NCBI GenBank assembly: GCA_025084515.1
Contig: JAJAGP010000179.1
Coordinates: 310,001-374,000 of the forward strand
Reading direction: 5' to 3'
Source: Ancistrus triradiatus
Taxonomy: Eukaryota; Chordata; Actinopteri; Siluriformes; Loricariidae
Length of the DNA: 64,000 nt
In this document: positions 1 to 11,700 of the stretch, piece after piece
How the letters are laid out: each line of letters starts with the position of its first letter
How positions within the stretch are numbered: position 1 is the first letter of the stretch
Notes under the pieces: generated by a model
Database searches by the model: none
What the model was told of the DNA's origin: nothing
What the model saw: only the letters and a program-made list of their open reading frames with translations
Program-made: the position numbers and the translations under genes

Positions 1-97
1 TAATTGGTCCTCCTACCTGTCTTATCTGCAGACTAAGCAGGGATTGAGCTAGTATGTTTAACACATGTTCAGCCACACGTTGCACAAGTACTAAACG

Positions 98-1417
98 CTA
101 CAATATGAAATAAACAACCATTCCCTCAAACCTGCAGCGTTCCTTACATTTCCTTTGACTTTTATTTCATTGCAGACAGTATGAACCTGAGATATTCGTT
201 TTTTTTCTGGTCATCACCATTTCGTTTGTTAATAAACATCCATTTCTGCTTTTCAGGCCTGCAACACATTCTAAATAAAGCTGGGACGGGGGCCATTTAG
301 AGCTAGTAATGAGGTACAAAAACTAAATAATGATGTGATCACAAACAGGTGACTGTAATCATGATTTGGTACAAAAGCAGGATCCATGAAAGGCTGAGTC
401 TTTGAGGAGTAAAGATGGGCAAAGGATCTCCAGTTTTTCAACAAATATGTGAGAGAATTATTGAGATGTTTAAAAATAATGAAAAAGACTGGAAGGGATT
501 TACATATTTCAGTCCTAAATTTTTCTGATTTCATTTGTTTGCATTTTCTTGTTGAGAAATACGTCCCTGGAAAAGATGACGTCTTGAAGGCAGCTTATGT
601 TGCTCAGTGTAATTTTCTGCATTAATGCTGCATCACAGAAGTGTAAATGACCTTTGCCAAGGGCACTGACCCGACCCCATACCATGACAGGGCCTGGCTT
701 TTGGACTTGTTCCTGATAACAGTCTGGATGGTCCTTTTCGTCTTCAGTCTGGAGGACATGGCGTCCATTTCTTCAAGAAAAAAGATCTGGAATACTGATT
801 GGTCTGACCACAATACACATTTCCACTGTGTGATGGTCCACCCCAGATGTGTCAGAACCCAGAAAAGTCGGCGCCACTTCTGGACATGGTTAACATAAGC
901 CTTCTTGTTTGCACGGTAATGTTTTAAGTGGCATTTGTGAATGTAACTCTGTATTGTAGAGCTTGATAAAGGTTTGATAAAGTAATCCCTTGCTCATGTG
1001 GTTCTGTCAGCTATTGATGAATGGCGGCTCTTGATGCAGTGCCGTCTGAGGGATCGGAGATCACCCCTCTTCAGATTCCTTGAATTGTTTAATGATATTA
1101 TGGACTGTAGAGAGAGAAATACGGAAATCCCTTCCAGTTTTTCTGTGAGGAACATTGTTTTCAAACATTTCAGTAATTTTCTTACACATTTGTTGATAAC
1201 CTATACTTCATTACTAGCTCTAAAATGTCCCTGTCCCAACTTTTTTTTTTTTAATCAGGCCTGAAATGCAGGAATGGATGTTTAGTAACAAATGAATTGA
1301 CCAGAGAAACCCATGAAATATTTAGAGTTCACATTGTCTGCAATGCAAGGAAATTTAAGGGACACTGCATTTATTTTTCATTTGCATCATCCCAACTTTT
1401 TCTGATTCGGGGTTGTA
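98..1417. mobile_element. Decayed DNA transposon with long inverted arms (CAACCCC/AAAAAGTTGG family)
   Basis: The arm at about 120-310 is repeated in inverted orientation at about 1225-1400; shared landmarks are the GCTAGTAATGA stretch and the CAGGCCTG block. The right end carries the family terminus, reading CCCAACTTTTTCTGATTCGGGGTTGTA in two parts at 1391-1417. The left terminus is worn. The centre (about 620-900) retains traces of a transposase read on the minus strand, broken by stops. The same family recurs at 25504-26079 and 43064-44781. Confidence 0.6.
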
Positions 1418-2393
1418 CATCTAAGCCATACTTCAACTTTTACTTGAGTATTTTAATAAGATTAGTAGTACTTTACTTAAGAAAAAAAAAAAACTTGTGT
1501 ACTTCACCTCTGATAGGATCAGTACTGGGATAAACTAGATGGAGAAGTGGAAAATTATGAAACTAGATGAGTGTAAATCCTGTGGCACAAAAGGTCTGAT
1601 ATTCACAGAAAAGAGCCTAACTTGTCTTAATAGTCTTCTGTTGCCCAGAAAAATGCCAATATGCATCACATTTACATCATAGATGTTAGACCAGTAGAGG
1701 CTGCTGCTTTTTGTACACCATGACCTACAGATAACCTTACTGTTCTATTGTAAGTTACAACGACCCTTATTTATCAGCCAGGTAAAGACAAGAGCAGATT
1801 TAAGCACCCAGTGTGACGTATGAACTGAAGTACCCCTGACACGAACAGAGCTTTGACTGCAGCTGATGAATCACCTTTCGTCTGCAGAAACGAGTTCCTC
1901 TACACATATCATTTGCAACTAATGTGCCTGGATTCACCCTCCTAAGCATCGTCATGACATTAACATTCATCAGCCTGCTGTGTAATGATGGAAACATCGA
2001 TCCGATCAACATCCGTTCGCTTACAGGCCGAGGTCTAAAGAATCATAATCGGAAATAAAGATCAGTCTTATAGACATCTAATTCAGGTCTGAATGGCAGA
2101 AAACTAGTAGGGGCTAACCCTTGTGACACCTCCTGACAGAAAGTACACAGTGATTCTGATTCACAAAAGCCCTTGCTTTTGCAGTGAAGATCTCTGCTGT
2201 GTTTATCGTGTTTTTCTTTATTGTTTCCATCTACAGTCCTGTATTCTGATCATTTAACTGCAAAATCACGCATCCCTCAAGCAATGCATGCAGACTCCAG
2301 CCAGAAAAGTGTAATCGTGCAGATAAGTAAAAGCTGAAAACCATAAATCGCGGAGCTATCTGAGATCTGTACGTGACGGAAGAGGAGTCTGAC
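1418..2393. other. Non-coding stretch, no gene seen
   Basis: I find no convincing exon here. Bases 2079-2160 resemble repeats at 30112-30200 and 30920-31015 (shared core GTCTGAATGGCAGAAAAC, followed by a conserved GACACCTSCTGNCAGAAA region). The open frame on the minus strand at 1800-2012 has no splice sites or recognisable similarity. If the ASMT assignment of the next exon is right, this is the start of its intron. Confidence 0.4.
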
Positions 2394-2495
2394 CTTGGAC
2401 ACTCTGAAGCCGTTGAAGTACTCCAACAGTTTAAAGGGGTAGTCCAGTTCACTCTGAGATAAGTGCTCAGCCATGATGAATGAACAATAAAATAC
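2394..2495 (-). CDS. asmt: First coding exon of an acetylserotonin O-methyltransferase-like gene (ASMT), partial
   Basis: On the minus strand a good acceptor (pyrimidine-rich tract ending CATTCCAG) at 2496 is followed by 21 bases of leader, an ATG at 2474-2472 and 27 codons ending at an AAG|GTCAGA donor (2394/2393). The peptide begins MAEHLSQSEL and ends LLEYFNGFRVSK. In the ASMT family (the last enzyme of melatonin synthesis, N-acetylserotonin to melatonin, cytosolic) the N-terminus has the same pattern, a Leu-Leu-x-[DE]-Tyr-x-Asn-Gly-Phe-x-Val-Ser segment just before the phrase that continues into the dimerisation helices. Only this exon lies in the window; the methyltransferase domain would be off the left edge. 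The match is short (27 residues), so the identification is a pattern recognition and not proven; a paralogue such as asmt2 or an ASMTL-like gene is equally possible. Confidence 0.6.
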
Positions 2496-2559
2496 CTGGA
2501 ATGAGCAACAGCACAACAATGAGACTCACATAAATCAGCCAGATATACATCGCATGCAT

Positions 2560-2760
2560 CTTGTTTCTACGCTCGTCCGTTCCTCTTACCATACAGAAGC
2601 ACTCTGTAGTTCTACAATTACAGACTGTAGTCCATCTGTTCATCTACGTACTTTCTTAGACCCCTTTACTCTGTTAAAAGCCGTCCTACTTCATGATAGG
2701 AGAGCTTCATTAAAGCAGTGACTTTTGAATAAGGCATTCATCTTTGTCTTCACTGTTAGT
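2560..2760 (+). repeat. Interspersed repeat, GACTGTAGTCC family
   Basis: Contains the blocks CTGTAGTTCTACAATTACAG, GACTGTAGTCCATCTGTTC and CCCCTTTACTCTGTT. The same blocks in the same order are found at 13081-13268 and 26085-26390, and in inverse orientation at 47610-48003. It is a multi-copy, probably non-autonomous element. Confidence 0.7.
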
Positions 2761-3440
2761 GAGCAAATGCAACAAACAATCTCAAGCTAAATGTAAAGGC
2801 TGATAGATGCATGAGAGTTGTTTGGGAATCGATTGGTTCATGATCCGAATCATTGACAGATTATTGGACTATCAAAACAGTCGCTTGTTGGCGCCCTAAT
2901 TCTTTAAGTTCAACTTAAAAACCTTTCCCTTCACTGCTCACTACTTTTCTTTAAAGTGTTAAGTCTGTTTTCTTGCGTCCCTCTGTAAATCGTCCTGAAC
3001 ACACAGCACAGAGCAGGGGTGCTTCCACATTTCAGTCAAATTAATAAAAAAAAGGTTTATACAAAGTACATATTCAAACGTGCAGAAATACGTCATATTT
3101 ACGTTTGTTGACTGGTTATGTTTTAACTTCTTATCATTAAAAATAATAATCCAACAAACATGGAATCTGATCATGCATGCCTAAACTAATGTCTGCGTGT
3201 CACACTTTAAATAAAATATTAACCACACGTGGATAAAAATAGCAAATTGAAAGACTAGGCAAGTTAAAGTTTAAGTAGGATCGGTGCCATGCGACTCTTT
3301 TTGGGTGAATATTAACTCAAATGCACTGTATGAGACTGTATTTAAAACACGTGACGCTAAGAGGATATGATTTCAGACATCATTTGACACAGCCCTTGTT
3401 TACAGATGTTCTGCATTCCAGACATAGAAACTGAAACATA
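2761..3440. other. Non-coding stretch, no gene seen
   Basis: AT-rich sequence with no recognisable exon or repeat in either strand. If the exon at 2394-2495 belongs to a gene with a leader exon near 4.3 kb, this is intron. Confidence 0.4.
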
Positions 3441-3800
3441 CACTCATCGGTCACTTTATTAGGTACACCTTGCTAGTACCGGGTTGGACCCACTTTTGCC
3501 TTCAGAACTGCCCTGATTCTTCATGTCAACAAGGTGCTGGAAACACTCTTCAGACATTTTGGGATCATGATAGTGTCACGCAGTTACTGCTGATTGAGCT
3601 GCACACAAATGGTTGAATCAACGGTTCTGCATCATGGATGTGACAAATCTGCAGCAACTGCGTGATCCATTTATGTCAATATGGACCAACATCTCTGTGG
3701 AACGTTTCCAGGACCTTGCTAAATCTATGCCATGAGAAAGTAAGGCAGTTCTGAAGGCAAAACGGGGTACTAGCAAGGTGTACCTAATAAAGTGGCAGGT
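3441..3800. mobile_element. Foldback derivative of a Tc1/mariner element (TTATTAGGTACACC ends)
   Basis: Both ends carry the same terminal sequence in inverted orientation: CACTTTATTAGGTACACC at 3452-3469 and its complement at about 3780-3797. The left arm, reading into GGACCCACTTTTGCCTTCAG, is the inverse of the right arm, which is the 3' end of the transposase gene of this family (compare 50230-50410). The element is therefore a palindrome made from two 3' ends, about 360 bp, without coding capacity. Confidence 0.75.
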
Positions 3801-4249
3801 ATATATTCTCAAAGTGCCAGACAGGTAGCTTATGCTACTACTAAACTTTATTTTTTTGGTTAGGAATATCAGCATCATGGCTCAGATGCAACACTGCATA
3901 AGCAAACTTCAGATACCAAGTATTAGTATATTTCCTATATTCAAATAATTCTGGGCTCAAATATTGCCTAAAGAGGGAAAATTATATCAACTAAATCGCT
4001 ATAATATGCAGCTTTATTCTAAATCTTATTACTGTTTTCAAACTGGATTAAGCAGTAGTCATGAAAGAACATCGCTTAATTTGACAGAAAACAGTTGTTT
4101 ACGCCGTCAGTGTGTAAACACATTAATAAACATCACGTATTTACCAAAAACAGGGTTTATACGCTTTGGTTTTAAGTTTAAATCCTGTTTTTACGTCTAA
4201 GTCTGACCAACCGGTTGACAGCGCACGATAACAACAGGACCCGGAACGC

Positions 4250-4640
4250 TAACGGGCGCCCAGAAGAGATACCGTGTAATGGTATTTATCAAACACTTAC
4301 CAAACACAAAGAAACGAGCACGGTCCTGGTGTGTTCTTCAATATACGTCGATGCTGACACGCAAAAACTGTCCTAAAAACACTTCATTTAAAGCTCTTAC
4401 AACGCAAAACAATACGAAACCTACGCTGTTTATTTAACCGAGCACGACTCGGGGACTTCGTTCACTCCACCATTAAATAAGGTGATGTTCACACATTGAC
4501 CAGAAGATGGCGCCGAATACCGCTGCATCGTTACTGGTGGGCAAACCGTCGAGGCCGCGTTCCAACACTGCCTTCAACACGCCCTTATCGACTTCCCTCG
4601 CCATTTCCCTTGGAGAATCCCTGTCGCCATCTTATATTCG
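4250..4640 (-). promoter_or_regulatory. Possible promoter and non-coding first exon of a minus-strand gene
   Basis: This stretch is richer in CpG than its surroundings. It contains a minus-strand splice donor, GTTTG|GTAAGTG, at about 4297. The next convincing minus-strand acceptor downstream is that of the ASMT-like coding exon at 2496, which begins with a leader and then the ATG. Together this suggests a non-coding first exon roughly between 4298 and 4600 that splices to 2495. This is inference from splice signals only. The plus-strand open frame at 4507-4755 beginning MAPNTAAS has no recognisable similarity. Confidence 0.35.
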
Positions 4641-6985
4641 GCTCGAAATGATTTATTATCTCGAATTCGTTTCGCAAAATTACAGATTACACTATTCAGT
4701 ATGCGGTTTTGTGGAGGATTTGTATAATATGGCTGCCTTGTTTCCTCTCCTTTAGCAGTTAGGCAGGAGTGTTTAAACTTTTTTTCTCCAGAAAGCAGTT
4801 TCTATATTAAAATATCCTGAGGCGCCTCAAGACGATGTTTTAAGCAAAAATATACAATCAGACACATGTCATGATTTTCTACCTCATTATTTTTGAGCCC
4901 AAAATCACATCAGGCTCTTATTCCATGACATTTAAAACGTTTTAAGTTTAAAGCAGGAAGCTTGATCTTTGAAACATTTTAGTATAAATATTTAAGACAT
5001 TTCTAAGTAAAACTTGATCTTTAAAAAAGTAATTCATTGTTCAAGTGTATTTAAAAAAATAACTTTGCTTACTGTTGTGGTTGGCGGCTCCAATAGCTGT
5101 GATAAGAGCCAGCTGCTGGAAACGACAGTTCCTGAGAGCCTGGGTGGAACGTTTATGGAAAGCTGTGATGTACTGACATACTGCATGTTCCCAGTGAATT
5201 CCAGGTTAGGTTCAAGACCCTCGTACGCGACCCCGACCAGGATATGTGGGGCTAAAACAGGATGCTTGCTTGCTTACTTTTGTGGTAAGATGATAGCTGA
5301 GGCTTTCTTTGGACAGGCCTTCCAAATGATTTGTTGGTACAGAAGTGGCAACTAATTGTAGATTTTGGGACATGGTAACCCCAAAGTGCTACTGTCTGCT
5401 AATCTCCAACTTGGACAAGTTTAAAGTCAGAGAAATGTCTCAACCTCATCGCTGTATGTGAAGGCAAAAAGCATTTACATCCTCTTCGAGGCAGGTTAAT
5501 TACCACTGTGGTTGGATAAAACTTCTTAATCATTGTCACAACAATGGGATCCAACATCTTCTTGTTTTAATTGTGTATTCTTCAGTCTTCAATTTACTAC
5601 AAATTAACCATTAAGAATTTGAGCTGACTATAGACCAAGTCTGTGCTTTCCATGAAACATCTGTCTCTGTGAACTGTGCAAAGAATGTAAAGATGCAGGA
5701 ATCTGAACAAGCCTACAAAAAATCTGGATGTTCACCAGACAAATGTCTACAAATGGAAGAAATGCAGTACTGCTGTTACTGCCCTTCATTAGTAGTGAGC
5801 CCCACAAAGGTCACAACACTATGTGCAGTGCTACAAAAGGTGGGGCAAAAACAAAGCACACAAACCTCTACAAGTACACCAATGAGAAAAACTGATGTGG
5901 TTTGGCTCTATTACATCAGAGCATAGGTAGTTTGCAATCACTGAGGGAATAATGATTCAAAAAGTTTTGGTACAGCAATATGTCAGGGACCATATTTATA
6001 TAAAAAAAGAACAGTAGTTTGTAGTTTGCCTGTGGTGCTGTCGCGTGACCTGAGGATGGCTGTTCATGCGCAAAAAAAAAAAAAAAAAAAAAAAAAAATT
6101 CACATTATGGTCTAAAACTTCTCACCAATGTGTTCTGCTAAATTAGACTCAAAAAATCCGAAAGTCATCTAATGCAATTCAACACCAGAGGGCGCAATCA
6201 TGTGTCACACTGCCACACATTCAAAACTCTTAATTTCTTTTTAAGGGTACGAAAAATTATTTTTGTTTAGAGTTTTATACCAGAAAAGTACACATTATTT
6301 TAAATGTTTTTCCATCAGAACATTTTTCGCTCGGTTATTTAAAGATATGGTGAAGCTACAACGGTCAATTCAAAATCCAGTCAGCTTCATGTCTATAGCG
6401 CTTTGGAGCACAATGGAGCTGTCTCAATTTTAGATTACTTTATAAATTATGAGGCCAATCCCGAGCAAGCCTAGGGCGACACCGGAAAGGAAAAACTAAA
6501 TTAATATTAACAGAGAGAACACGTTTGAAATACAATAATTAAAATAACAGGTAGACATTTGAGAGAAAAAATATTATGAAGAGTATAACAAAATACAGAA
6601 TATCAAAGCTATAGAAATAATGAATAGAATAACAAAAATATGCACATCCGTGTTATTTAGTCCGATAGTCATGTTAGGGTCTTGTGTCCTCGGCGGGAAG
6701 TCCTGGTGGCATGGCATGGCATGGGAGAGTGTTACTGCCCTCTGTGGGCTGGAGCTGATGATGGAAAAACAGTTCGAGTGGGGCTGAAGCAGAGGAACAT
6801 CTTTGTGTGAGAGAGCATTTTATTTACAATTTTAAACCCCTTGTTTCTAGTCATTTATTTTACCTGCAGGGGATTTTTGTTTGTTTAAATCTGAATACAA
6901 AAAAACCCACAGCATTTTGAATTGTTATTCTTCAGAAATAAAAAGGTTTTCACAACATCAAAAACCACCAAGCCTTTGTGAAAGC
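4641..6985. other. Intergenic region with scattered repeat fragments
   Basis: No exon recognised. Bases 5195-5250 look like part of a common fish repeat (CGACCCCGACCAGGATA). Bases 6066-6098 are a pure poly-A run. Bases 6395-6485 are the inverted 3' tail of the retroelement family with complete tails at 9836-10053 and 24057. The open frame at 5669-5926 is possibly a worn Tc1 fragment but too divergent to call. Confidence 0.45.
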
Positions 6986-8651
6986 AAGACAGACGCCACG
7001 CTTGTTTTATTATCCAAATCTGTTTATTTGCTTATGCATCAACACGTCTCCCTCCCGCTCCCTCAGCGTCGCGACAATTAAATATGCGGCGCGAGGAGAA
7101 ACCAGCATTAGCAAACGGTTATGCCGAACATGCTTCGATAAAATGATACACATATTTACAGAATCCACCCGATCGTTGTTTTTTTTAATTCACATCCCAC
7201 CCCTTCCCTACATGTTATACAAGAGAACGTTCACACCCCTTTCCTAGTGAGGGAAGGAAAAAAACAAAAACAAAAAAAAAAATGACTGTCGCTCACACTT
7301 AAAAAGAACTGCAGCAGAGAAAATAAGGAATAAAGAGTCAGACAGAACGATGAAACAGATGTATGGCCGATACAACACAGGAGTACACGGAGCCCATTAA
7401 CTACAGCGACGTGGCAGTTAACACTGAATACCTGTAGAGTTTCTGTACAAGGTGGCAGCGAGGTGAAGGGGGCGGGGGAGGGGTTCTCGAGTCTGCAGCA
7501 TGCCTTTTGGTTGGACGTTTCGGACGAGATTGTACGGGTGCGTTTCCATAGCGTGCTTTCTACACTTTCCTCATCCAAGAACACAAATAAGGCACAAGTT
7601 CTGCTCACACTCTCGTCGTTGGGGTGGGCGAACAGCCGATGTGTAACTAAGCGCAGTCCCTTTGTGTTCCACATTGTTCGGACACCCTTTCACGCCTGTC
7701 ACATGCCGCCCCCCTCCCAACCCCACAACCCCCCATCCGCCGACCAACACAGCGCATCCGTGCGTATGCAATTACTCCATGACTAGCTGTGAAGACAAAC
7801 AGTAAATGCTGAAACAGAACCCGCCCACCCCTTGCTCTCTCTGACCTTCGGGATTGGTTGACGGTTTAGAGAGCCGACCGTCTCGCCGGGTGCACAGCGT
7901 GGGTTTACTTTGCAGCTGATTTCAAATGACCTACAACGGTAGCTTAACCCGCACCCCAGCTGTGACCCAGTTTGAGGCCCCACGTCGCCCCTCGCTCTGC
8001 TTTAGAACTATTTGATCCACTGGGTTTCGGTGAGTAATACAAAAAGAAAGCAAGAATTCATTCATTTTCATCCTCGTTTCACATTCAGTCCTAGAAACAT
8101 GTGCAGGATCTCTTATAAAAGCTCCACGGGCGATTTAGTATACAGGGTACGGGCGTACATTTAGGGTGGAACAAAGAGGGGGTGGGTAACACTATTCTTC
8201 GTCCGTTCGGGATCTACAAACAAAACAAAACATAAAGCAAAACACGTCCGTTCTCAGCTTCACCACACCTTCCTCAGCTCAGAGGAAAGACGTTCTTGTT
8301 ACTGGCTGCCGAGTTGAAGCGAACTGAAACTGGAGGGGCGGGGCGGGGCGGGGGGTTCTAAACACAAAGCAAAGGAGGAGAGCAGGAGTCGGTATAAAGG
8401 GACACCTCGAGGCAAGTATGGTAGAGATTTAATGCTCCAATCAGGAAGTCGCAAGAACAGCACCACCGCCACCCTAGAACTAGTTCTGAGCCGCCAAAGA
8501 GTCCAAGCACTCCCGCCTGGGGCTTTAATACCGGAGCAGGACAGTGAGCCGCTCCAACAGATTAGAGTTGTCGGGCCTAACAAAGTAGTCTGGGCTTTCG
8601 AGGGACAAACTGGATGGATGCTAGCGGTCCGCGTCTCGGGCTTTGGTTGCA
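6985..8651 (-). other. pgrmc2: Probable 3' untranslated region of pgrmc2
   Basis: The stretch directly follows the pgrmc2 stop codon. It is not obviously repetitive and is GC-richer than the intergenic DNA to its left. Minus-strand poly(A) signals AATAAA occur at 7023-7028 and 7006-7011, close to where the composition changes. ATTAAA variants nearer the stop (about 8426 and 7185) could give shorter transcripts. The open frames at 7231-7786 and 8299-8677 are compositional and have no codon pattern. The end point is an estimate. Confidence 0.5.
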
Positions 8652-8749
8652 TCAGTCGTGTTTCAGATGGTCCTTAATGTCCTCCTCGTCCGTGTATTCT
8701 GACGGCTCGTCGCCGGGCTTCAACAGGCGACCCACGTAGTCGTATTTCT
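8652..8749 (-). CDS. pgrmc2: pgrmc2 exon 3 (C-terminus)
   Basis: The acceptor ACATCACAG precedes AGAAATACGAC. The exon begins with two bases completing a Glu codon and encodes KYDYVGRLLK through the acidic tail to the TGA at 8654-8652. The phase matches the exon 2 end. Confidence 0.94.
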
Positions 8750-11700
8750 CTGTGATGTAGAGAGCAAGAAAGAGCATGAACGACTCGGAGCGGACATTTA
8801 TGCAGGCGTACCACACACTTCTACCACTTCAATCGTGCTTAAATCCACAACTGATTACTGAAGGATTGCATAAAGATCAGACAATGTTAAAACCACCTTC
8901 CTAATATCGTGTCATGCCACCAAAGCTCTGGGGCCAAATTCAGAAAGATTCTTAGTGCTAAGAGTAGCACCAAGAATCGCACAACTGTGGGCGTCTCCCT
9001 GTCAAAGTTAGGAGCCTGGTAAAGAATAAAGCTATTCACAAAGCATCGTAACCCCTGAAAGAGCTCGTAAGGTGAAAAACTTCAGAGTTCTCTTAAGCAG
9101 AGGAGAACAATCCGGAAAGATGGCCAGGCAGAAGAATGTTGTCCGAACACTGAATAACAGCGAGTTAATCAAACGCTACCAATTAGATCATGCAGGCATA
9201 ATGTTTGTGGTTGACCTTATCACAGCTATCCAGTGCAACAACGCCGTAAGACTAAATAAGGGCTAAATACATTAGACATGGCAGCAATACCTGAAGAGAG
9301 CGGAGTCACATTTCCTCCAGCTCATAGCCTGTCCAATATTAAGTAGGCTACAGTAACTATCAGCATTGTAAAAACACAATAAAATAAAGCAAATAAACGT
9401 GTGTGATTAGTTCAAAAACGTACAACCAGACTATACAGTATTTCCCTAATTAAGAGTGTGAGAGAGAGACCAGGTCAACCCCGCCTCCTCACTGAGATAA
9501 AAGGTTTTGCGTTCTTGCTCAGAGCTGCTTCGGAGTCTCTCTTAAGCTAAAACTCCTAGCTAGGAGCTGAGCTCTGTTAGGAGCTCTCAGAGGATTCTTA
9601 CTTTATGAACACTGATCTGCCCCTGATCGCTGAAGGAGTCCTGTGGTATTTGTCACCAAGATGTTGGCAGCAGATCCCTCAAGTCCTACAAGTTGTGCTT
9701 GTTTGTCCAGAACATGCTAAATTGAGATCTGGGGAATTTGGAGGACACGTCAACACCTTGTCATGCTGTTCAAAACCTTTAATGAACGATAGTCGCTACT
9801 GTTGTCATGACAGGGTGAACTCGGTACACAAGTCCAATATTTTTATAGCACTTTTTAACAATGGAGCATTGTCTCAAAGCAACTTTACAAGTTTAGATCA
9901 TCTCCTAATAACTACGTCCAATCCCAAATTGGGCAAGCCTAGGGCGACAGTGGCAAGGAAAAACTCCCTGAGTGTTATAGGAAGAAACCTTGGGAGGACC
10001 AAGACTCAAAAAGGGACCCAACCTCCTTGGGCGGGACTGTACAACAATATTTAGACACGCGGTGTCAACGCAGCATCCACATGGATGCCAGGATGCAAGG
10101 GTTCCCAGCACAACATCGCATCACTGTTCATGTTACATACTTCACCCGTTAGTGGTTTTAATGTCTTTGATGATCAGTACAGTTCAGAATACCCAGGACT
10201 TACAGTGCCTAAAAAAAGTATTCACCCCTTTGGATGCTTCTCCTTTTATTCCTTTTATAAATCAAGAGCAATAAAACTTTCAGCTGTGTTTCAACATGAA
10301 CTATTAATGTCAAATTTAAGTTGTGTAAACTCACTGAAAATTGTACAGGTAAGCGCTGTTTATCATCCCTCTGATCAACGTACGTTTGCTTTAATGATGA
10401 GTTCTTAAATTATACTCGGAAATACAAATCTGTCAACTCTAGACGCTACGGCTGTAAACAGCGGGTCACCTCAACAGCCAATCAACGCTGCGGATCCACG
10501 AGCAGGGGCGGGAGTTAAAGAAGTATACTGTATGACTATATCAACTGTGACCTTTAGTACATCTCGAGCAAAACTGGGCATCATTTAAAAAGGCTTGACC
10601 CCAGTACTGTTCTGACACCACTACCAAAACGATACATTCCAACTGTGACAATAAATATTAAAGAACTAATCTCATTGAACAACAGGGGGTAAAATCACAA
10701 ACTATTCACAGTTTGTGTTGCTAAATATAGAACGTACCATCTTGTCTGGCTTTACTGAAGCAGTCAAAGATGGGCGTCACCCACAAATCAACTGTATGTG
10801 GAACAGTAATGGTTGTTTTACCATGCTGCCTTTGCTGCTCAGTCTTTGTGGGCTTCCTACTCTTCCAAACTTAGAGTTAGGGTTAGTATGACCTACTGCT
10901 GACATACTAACCAACAAAAACAGCTGTTCTGTGTACAACGCTACACTACTTGTTCTTTTGTTGACAGAGAATAATTCCATGCTTCATAATATACTTGTTT
11001 ATGGCAAACGCCAAATTATTTATTGTACTACCCCCTCCCCTCATTTTTCTAAAAGTATTAATGATCCTTCAAAAACGTTTTATACACTTCAGTCTGTGCC
11101 TTTTCAGGCCTATTCTTGGGTGTCTAGAAACATCTGAGTTTTTATCTTAACCTGTAAGCACATGAATATTTATGAGCATTATTATTCACATCTGTTACTA
11201 AACAGGCCTTTTTCTAAGGAATCTAATCACCCTGTCATGTACATATGCCCCATTCCCTGCACTAGATCTCCTACAGTAGTACACAGTAAATATGTGAATG
11301 TCATTGGAGAAACAGCTAAAGAGACCAATCACGACTACAGCAGAAACATCACTGGTGGCGTACCAATTTAGCACACTAGTTATCCAAACAGAATGAAGAT
11401 TTGGGCTGTTCGTCCTACCCCCAAAATTATGCAATGCTTGTGCTGCATTGAAGACAACCTTTTACCCCCTTTCCATGGAGAGGCTGTCAGTGAAGAACAA
11501 ATGGAGGGATTTATTCGGGCTTTAAATAGATAATATAACGGCAATTAAAATGACAAAGTAATTGAAAACGCTGATTGTTCCCTTTTACTCTCCTTTGCTG
11601 GTCAGCTCAGACACATTCAGCTTAAGCAACGGCGGATGAAAATGGCCGCGTCAGAAAGTGGAGACTCATGTAGAGACCGCAAAAAGAGGTGCTTATTAAA

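Larger units (their letters stand above)
8880..10160 (-). mobile_element. Tc1/mariner remnant, split by two later insertions
   Basis: Pieces at 8880-8930, 9623-9835 and 10054-10160 together follow one Tc1-like family in reverse orientation. Landmarks are GTTAAAACCACCTTCCTAAT, AGGAGTCCTGTGGTATTTG, GAGATCTGGGGAATTTGGAG and CATCCACATGGATGCCAGGA. The breaks between pieces coincide with the ends of a Harbinger-like element and a retroelement tail, so the Tc1 copy is the oldest layer. No usable reading frame remains. Confidence 0.7.

Noticed and set aside
1800..2012. Minus-strand open frame near the ASMT-like exon as its second exon
   Set aside because: No acceptor in the right phase and no resemblance to the methyltransferase sequence expected after the first exon.
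4507..4755. Plus-strand open frame MAPNTAASLLVG...
   Set aside because: It lies in a CpG-rich block with a reasonable start context but has no recognisable domain and ends within AT-rich DNA. It could be a first exon, but I cannot support it.
7231..7786. Overlapping open frames of 107-147 codons on both strands
   Set aside because: They fall in the probable pgrmc2 3' untranslated region and arise from GC-rich composition with low stop density.
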